Assembly: GCF_008843145.1 (NCBI RefSeq)
Contig: NZ_CP030265.1
Coordinates: 1,908,001-1,972,000, forward strand
Length of the DNA: 64,000 nucleotides
Direction of reading: 5' to 3'
Source of the DNA: Skermanella pratensis
GTDB lineage: Bacteria; Pseudomonadota; Alphaproteobacteria; Azospirillales; Azospirillaceae
In this document: positions 63,190 through 64,000 of the stretch, piece after piece
How positions within the stretch are numbered: position 1 is the stretch's first letter
Layout of the letters: each line of letters opens with the position of its first letter
Notes under the pieces: model-generated
Told to the model about the DNA's origin: nothing
The model's database searches: none
Seen by the model: the letters and a program-made list of their open reading frames with translations, nothing else
Position numbers and translations under genes: made by a program

Positions 63190-64000
63190 TCAGGTTTCAT
63201 CCCGTTCCAGGACATCCTCCACATAGGCCATGCGGATCAGAACGATGCCGGCCGCCGCGAGGGGCGTTCCAAGCATCAGCCCGAGCGGGCCGAGCAGGGC
63301 GCCGAACAGGACGAGGGAGGCGATCGTGAGGGCGGGCGGCAAGGCGACCGTTTCCTGCTGGATCAACGGTGTCAGCAGGTAGCCCTCGACCAGCTGCACG
63401 ACGACGTAGAGAAGCGAGACGTAGAGCACCATGGTCGGGCTCTGCACAAGCCCCAGAAGCAGGGCAGGGATGGCCGACAGGATCGCGCCGACATAGGGCA
63501 CGAAGGTCAGCACGGCGGCCAGCAGCGCCAGCGTCAACGCCAGCGGAATGCCGAGCAGCCAGAGGCCCAGGCCGGTCAGGACGCCGGTCGCGATCATGGA
63601 GATCCCCCGGCCTATGAGCCACCATTTCAGCAGGCGTCCGAGTTCGTCCAGGATCCGGTCGACGCGGGGCCGGTAGCTTGGCGGAAACAGCCGGATCAGG
63701 CCGCTCCTGTAAAGTTTGGTGTCGAGCGCGAGGTAAAGCCCGATGAAACAGACGACCACCAGCGTTCCCAGGAAGCTCATGACCGAGGATGCGGCGCCGG
63801 AAAGCCTCCCCAGGATCGATCCGCTGTCCAGGTCGAGGCGGTCCGGATCGAGCTGGCGGAACAGCGTCCCGCTCCAGGAATAATTCGACAGCCCTGCCCG
63901 TAGCTGGTCGATGGATTGCGGGATCGCCTGCCAGAGCTCGTCGACCTGGGACGCCAGGCGCGGAGCGAGAAGCCAGCAGGTCAGCCCGATCAGAAGGATC
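63190..64000 (-). CDS. AI-2E/PerM family transporter, 5' end outside window
   Basis: The frame is open to the window edge; an internal ATG at 63780 is not the start, since LDSGSILGRLSGAASSV and upstream family-like sequence are in frame before it. About 269 residues are present: part of the amphipathic central region and the C-terminal helices (LVVVCFIGLYLALDTKLYRSG, ALTLALLAAVLTFVPYVGAI, VVQLVEGYLLTPLIQ). It is a paralogue of the gene at 5493-6554. Confidence 0.85.
   Translation of the reverse strand, partial: ILLIGLTCWLLAPRLASQVDELWQAIPQSIDQLRAGLSNYSWSGTLFRQLDPDRLDLDSGSILGRLSGAASSVMSFLGTLVVVCFIGLYLALDTKLYRSGLIRLFPPSYRPRVDRILDELGRLLKWWLIGRGISMIATGVLTGLGLWLLGIPLALTLALLAAVLTFVPYVGAILSAIPALLLGLVQSPTMVLYVSLLYVVVQLVEGYLLTPLIQQETVALPPALTIASLVLFGALLGPLGLMLGTPLAAAGIVLIRMAYVEDVLERDET

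Overview
The window is high-GC DNA dense with bacterial genes. Gene content points to an alphaproteobacterium of the Rhodospirillales/Azospirillaceae type (Skermanella- or Azospirillum-like): two kinds of solute-binding-protein transporter (TRAP and tripartite tricarboxylate), a ferredoxin-rubrerythrin fusion, an EcfG-like sigma factor, and many insertion sequences. This placement is inference from gene content; no rRNA or tRNA gene is visible. 

Layout. 0-6.6 kb: the end of an SDR gene, then a terminal oxidase locus (CopD-like protein, DUF2231 protein, CoxB lipoprotein, fused CoxA-CoxC, small membrane protein) and an AI-2E family permease. 6.9-13.9 kb: a ferredoxin-rubrerythrin fusion, an acyl-CoA catabolic block (glutaryl-CoA dehydrogenase and thiolase facing a truncated IclR regulator and a second acyl-CoA dehydrogenase) and a cytochrome P450. 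14.4-18.8 kb: mobile-element debris, namely an IS256 remnant, a group II intron with its reverse transcriptase, and an intact IS4-family element with a 9-bp target duplication. 19.1-31.8 kb: a sugar-acid catabolic region. It has a TctCBA transporter, a LacI regulator and a gene set encoding an IlvD/Edd dehydratase, an HpaI-type aldolase, a hydroxypyruvate isomerase, a tartronate-semialdehyde reductase and an RraA-like protein. An IS91-type element splits it. Matching LacI-type operators sit in front of both the transporter and the dehydratase, so the two halves look like one regulon. 32-35.5 kb: IS6 and IS3 remnants around a large serine recombinase. 35.5-41.5 kb: an NTF2-like protein, a Phd/PIN toxin-antitoxin pair, and a second uptake locus (RpiB, TRAP DctMQP, FadR-type regulator with a palindromic operator). 

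41.7-63 kb: an envelope and stress region. It encodes a cysteine-rich copper-storage-like protein, a two-component system, a TIGR02587/TIGR02588 pair, an AsmA protein, a secreted repeat protein, an ECF sigma factor with a long tail, a ClC transporter with CBS domains, a CAP-domain protein, PRC-barrel proteins and a DegP protease. Three intergenic sites here share a 17-bp palindrome, GTCRGGAAAAYCCTGAC, that I do not recognise. 

Broken genes are frequent. The dehydratase, the TIGR02587 protein, an MprF-like protein, a CtaG/cytochrome c pair, a TRAP receptor with its permease and a small membrane protein all carry frameshifts, nonsense codons or deletion fusions. Two of the frameshifts lie in G homopolymers, so assembly error must be separated from real decay before these are called pseudogenes.
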